Shown piece after piece: positions 60,552 through 64,000 of a stretch of DNA of 64,000 bases (positions are counted from its first letter, which is position 1; each line of letters begins with the position of its first letter). The stretch is taken from contig JALJCO010008739.1 of assembly GCA_023101725.1 (NCBI GenBank), positions 124,001 to 188,000 of the forward strand. The letters run 5' to 3'. The notes under the pieces are model-generated. The model saw nothing but the letters and a program-made list of their open reading frames with translations, did no database searches and was not told the DNA's origin. A program made the translations under genes and the position numbers. The stretch is from Atherinomorus stipes (taxonomy: Eukaryota; Chordata; Actinopteri; Atheriniformes; Atherinidae).

Positions 60552-61403
60552 CGGTGTGTTCAGACCAAGCGCGATTTGGGCGTCAAGGGCGTCAGGTTTA
60601 CATGCAAAGACAATGGCCGACGCGCGTCGGGGAGGTGTCGAAAAACCTGCGGCGCGTCGAGGCGCGTCGAGGCGCGTTACGCGCGTTTTGCGCATCGAGT
60701 TTTGAGATTTTGAGCATTTGACACGCATTACGCGCGTCAAGGGCGTCAGACGCCGGAGTTGGAAAATCTGAACTCTGGCGTCTTGACGCGGGGTGTCGAC
60801 CAATCAGAGCGAGTCATGACACAGACAGACTTTTTCTGACAGGAGAGGAAACACCCAGAAAAACCAGGGGAATCTCCTCTCTATCTGAAGACAGAGGAGG
60901 ATAAACTGTGATCTGTGTCCGGTCCCGGTTTCTGAACGGTGTTTTGATGACCTGCTGTCCTGATAGGATGTAATGGGCTGATAATGCTGCCCCGCATCGG
61001 GACAGCGGGATGTTAAACTGGGCCGGATCAGACGGCTGAAAGTGCCGCTCGCCAGCAGCTCTTGGAGTAGATGATGAAACTCATCATAATCAGAACACCT
61101 GGAATCCTTTGGTGAACCGGACACAGAGCAGAGATGTCCGACGACGACGTTCCCTGCTTTATTTATCACAATAAGTCGAGCCGCTCTCTCTCCTGCACCT
61201 GCCATGGTGCAGACAGACCGGTGAAAGGAAAAAGAGAAAGGAGAGGCTCCTCCCGCGGCGCGGCGCGGCTGGACATCTCTCGTCGCGCGTCAGGGCGTCA
61301 AGACGCTGGAAATCAAGCGTCTGACTTTTTAGTGACCAAGCGTCCAACTTTGGGCGTCAGGCGCGATTTTGACGCCCAAATTGCGCTTGGTCTGAACACA
61401 CCG
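60552..61403 (-). mobile_element. Harbinger-like non-autonomous element, copy 3
   Basis: The ends CGGTGTGTTCAGACCAAGCG and its exact complement bound the element, flanked by TTA on both sides (60549-60551, 61404-61406). Subterminal GC-rich GGCGTCA/TGACGCC repeats form a second inverted pair. The minus strand interior reads DEFHHLLQELLASGTFSRLI, part of the same coding relic as in the other copies. This is the best preserved of the three. Confidence 0.88.
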
Positions 61404-61429
61404 TTAGAGCCCTACACACTATAAACGGC

Positions 61430-61615
61430 TGAGTTAAAAATAACCAAATATGAGTTATTTTATAACCCAACCGCTGGGTTAATATAGCACCAACCCAGCA
61501 ATAGTTTATTTGACCCAACAGAATGGGTTGAGCATTTTAACCCAACTAGATGGGTTCCACATTTAACTCATATACTGGGTAAAATTAATGAGCATGTTGG
61601 GTTGTTTTGGTCACA
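61430..61615. repeat. Internally repetitive AACCCA/TGGGTT repeat
   Basis: The words TAACCCA, CAACCCA, TGGGTTG and TGGGTTAA recur on both strands six or more times at short spacing. It lies directly beside the Harbinger-like element. It looks like a small palindromic repeat family common in fish. Confidence 0.55.
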
Positions 61616-64000
61616 CAAATTGGTCATTTGCCTGATCTAAATTATGGGACAAGTTACTTGGAATGATTATTTTTATAACCAAAGAGAATCCCAAATGGGA
61701 AATTTGGTTTTCTGCATCTCCCCCACCTCTATGTCTAGAGAGTATGGGTGCCTCCCAATACACCCTTTAGCCCTACTTTTTAGTCCTACCCCTAAATTTT
61801 GCGTGTTCCCGCAAAAAGTAGTGCTGTCCCAATTCCTCTTTGCATGTAGGGGTAGAGGACACAACGAGGGGTAGGGGGCATGAATCTAGCCCTTCAAACC
61901 GAGGGGTGCCAGATGCTGACTTGCTGAGGAAGGGCCAGAGAAAAGGGAACAATAGCAACTCCAGGAGAGCGACAGGACACGGAGAAGAAAACTCACAAAT
62001 GCGCGTATGTACAGATTACACGTTTGTTCGCAGCGTTAGCCAGACTAGCCACGCTAGCTAGGCTAAAATACTGATGACAAGCTTTCGAAGGCTCTTCAGC
62101 AGTTTACAAGAGACAACAGTCATCGATGGTGAGGTCTTCTCCGTGAGATTGTTTTGTTTATTAATCAACTGAAGTATAATGAGTGATGAAAAAAAAAAAA
62201 GAAAAAGAAAAATTGTCACAACTGTTAACTCCCGTGTTGTTGCTGGATGTGTTGTTACGGTGAGACGTATGTGCAAACGTCACTACGAAGTCGCTTACGT
62301 GCCTGAACGTAAATGCAGCAAGTGACGTCCCAATTCCTAGGGGAGATTTATAGACTGTATTGGTGTTAAATATTAAAAAACGGAATTCTCTAAAATTAAA
62401 AATGGAAAAACACTGAAAACGGGAAAAATTAAAATGGAATTTTAGAAGAAATAAAACAGATTTAATAGGGCTCTATTATCTGTTGTAATGAAACAAGCCC
62501 GGATATACCAAAGCACTGCAGCAGCAAATGGTAAATAGACAGTGTCCCATTAACAGGAGAAGAAAGTGGAACATTTGGAAGATATTCACATTTGGAAATG
62601 GTAGAAATTAGACAAGAAACGCACGAGTGATGAATGTCTGACTGTGACATAGTCAGAAACATTACTTCAATGATACTTTCCTTCTGTATTACATAACCTG
62701 GATATTAGTGAGGCTTACTTGAGCTTATAGTGTAATCTGTCAGGATACAGAATGCCAAACTCACATGTTTACAGTAGTTGGCTTACATTGGTTTAAGAGG
62801 AGTTGTGTCATTCATAAGTGAAATAAAACCTCTTTTGCTCCCTCTTTTTCAGGGATTTTATTTCTTTCAAATAGCACAAGCCTCTTGTGGATGCTTACGG
62901 TATGACAAAGTACAATTACTTTCTCACCTTCACCACCCTGTTATCCTAACATTATTTGTCTGTAGGTGTGCATTTCTGTTTGTGACTCTATTCCTGTTCA
63001 CAAGGGTATGTGGGTGAGCATGAAGCACTGCATACTGAAACAGGCTTTAAAAAAAAGGTATTGTTTAAAGTGACATGTCAGCCACTTCATTCTGCTATTG
63101 TTTGGAAAGAGCTGGTTGGTTGCTAGGCATTAAGACCACAAAAAATGTTTTAATGAAGAAATATATGTGTAAAAAAAAATGCTTAATGTTCAGTGCATCC
63201 CTTTGGACCATCCAATTTATTCACCAATTTGAGGATGGCTGGATTTTGCTTGTCTCTTTCCTTAACACCACTGGTGCAACCTACTTTACACTAAGATATC
63301 CTGATAAAATAATTAATGCACAGAGGAAACAACACTCCTCCTCATATTTGGTCAGTCTTCTCCATCTTGTCTATCACTTTCATATACCAGAACAGATTAC
63401 TGAATGCTATCCAACATGCAGCCATCACAATGCTTGCACAGCTGAATAGCCTTAAGGAGTGCGTGTTTAAATGCAGTAGAAAACCTGCAGGGTGCTGAGC
63501 TGGAGGGTATAGGAGAACGTATAGGAGAGTCATGAGCCTGTAAATGACTGCAGAGCAATAATGATAATGGAAGTGATGGCAAAAGGACAACTTTCAACCA
63601 ACTTCTCCCTCTCCGTCTCTCTCTGTGGCCTCATTTCTCTCTCCCTGCAGGACTTCATTTCCTCTCCGTTCTTACAGTTTTTCCTCACAGAAAACACTGC
63701 GCCCACTTTGACGCCTCTGTGTACTGTTTCTTAACATTTGATTACTTTTTGACTGGCATTGGGGAGTGACCTAATTCACACCAACTTATAACTGATGTTT
63801 CATTCACAGTCAGGAGCCTGCAGCCTAAATGTATTTTGTCTTAAGCTGTCTATTAACCCTGACGGCAGAGTCGATACTGCTGAAAAATGTCTCCAACAAG
63901 ACCAGTTTCATCTAATCTGTTGTGTTGCTGACGCAAAACTAGGGTGTGAGTTGTCCCTGATGTGAGTCAGAGGTTCCTGTTTCCTACATTTTGATTCCTC
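61616..64000. other. Presumed intron, part 6 (right edge)
   Basis: I find no exon of cacna1a here. AT-rich sequence with a poly-A patch at 62189-62212 and a pyrimidine-rich patch at 63600-63650. No gene is recognised. Confidence 0.55.

Noticed and set aside
63075..63449. 124-codon open frame near the right edge
   Set aside because: The translation shows no domain or family pattern that I recognise, and the base composition is that of the surrounding intron.

Overview
The window comes from a vertebrate genome, almost certainly a teleost fish. It carries most of the middle of one gene on the minus strand, spread over 19 exons with canonical splice sites. The introns and flank are packed with fish-type DNA transposon debris: Tc1, Harbinger, hAT and TTAA-target (piggyBac-like) elements, plus LINE pieces. 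I see no prokaryotic features, no CRISPR array and no clear RNA gene.

The gene is a CaV2.1 (P/Q-type) voltage-gated calcium channel alpha1 subunit, cacna1a. Its visible coding part runs from 37637 down to 1286. Joined, the 19 exons give 2928 bases in one unbroken frame, about 975 codons. They cover domain I from the S4 voltage sensor, the whole I-II loop with the beta-subunit binding motif, all of domain II, and the whole II-III loop up to the edge of domain III. Both pore-loop selectivity glutamates expected here are present (TMEGWTD in domain I, LTGEDWN in domain II). The QQQIER motif and the II-III loop wording ([48 protein letters not shown]) point to CaV2.1 rather than CaV2.2 or CaV2.3. 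The N-terminal exons and everything after ILSTTNP are outside the window. I cannot tell which of the two teleost co-orthologues this is.

Layout: 1-1285, repeats in the intron after the last visible exon. 1286-4963, three II-III loop exons. 8602-16231, the rest of the II-III loop and domain II S4-S6. 16232-21374, a 5.1 kb intron holding a decayed Tc1-like transposon. 21375-27378, domain II S1-S4, the I-II loop and domain I S6. 30798-31707, domain I S5 and pore. 31708-37545, a 5.8 kb intron that is a stack of nested transposons. 37546-37637, domain I S4. 37638-64000, no recognisable exon of this or any other gene. That last stretch is best read as part of a very long 5' intron, and it holds three hAT/Harbinger-class elements, a THAP-bearing transposon relic, palindromic elements and a 267-base G tract that may be an assembly artefact.

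No new biological system was found. The most informative structures are the three-level transposon nest at 33.4-37.15 kb, a 41-bp element flanked by TTAA, Tc1-derived short elements that keep the transposase C-terminus, and an intron that divides the II-III loop where I believe mammals have one large exon.
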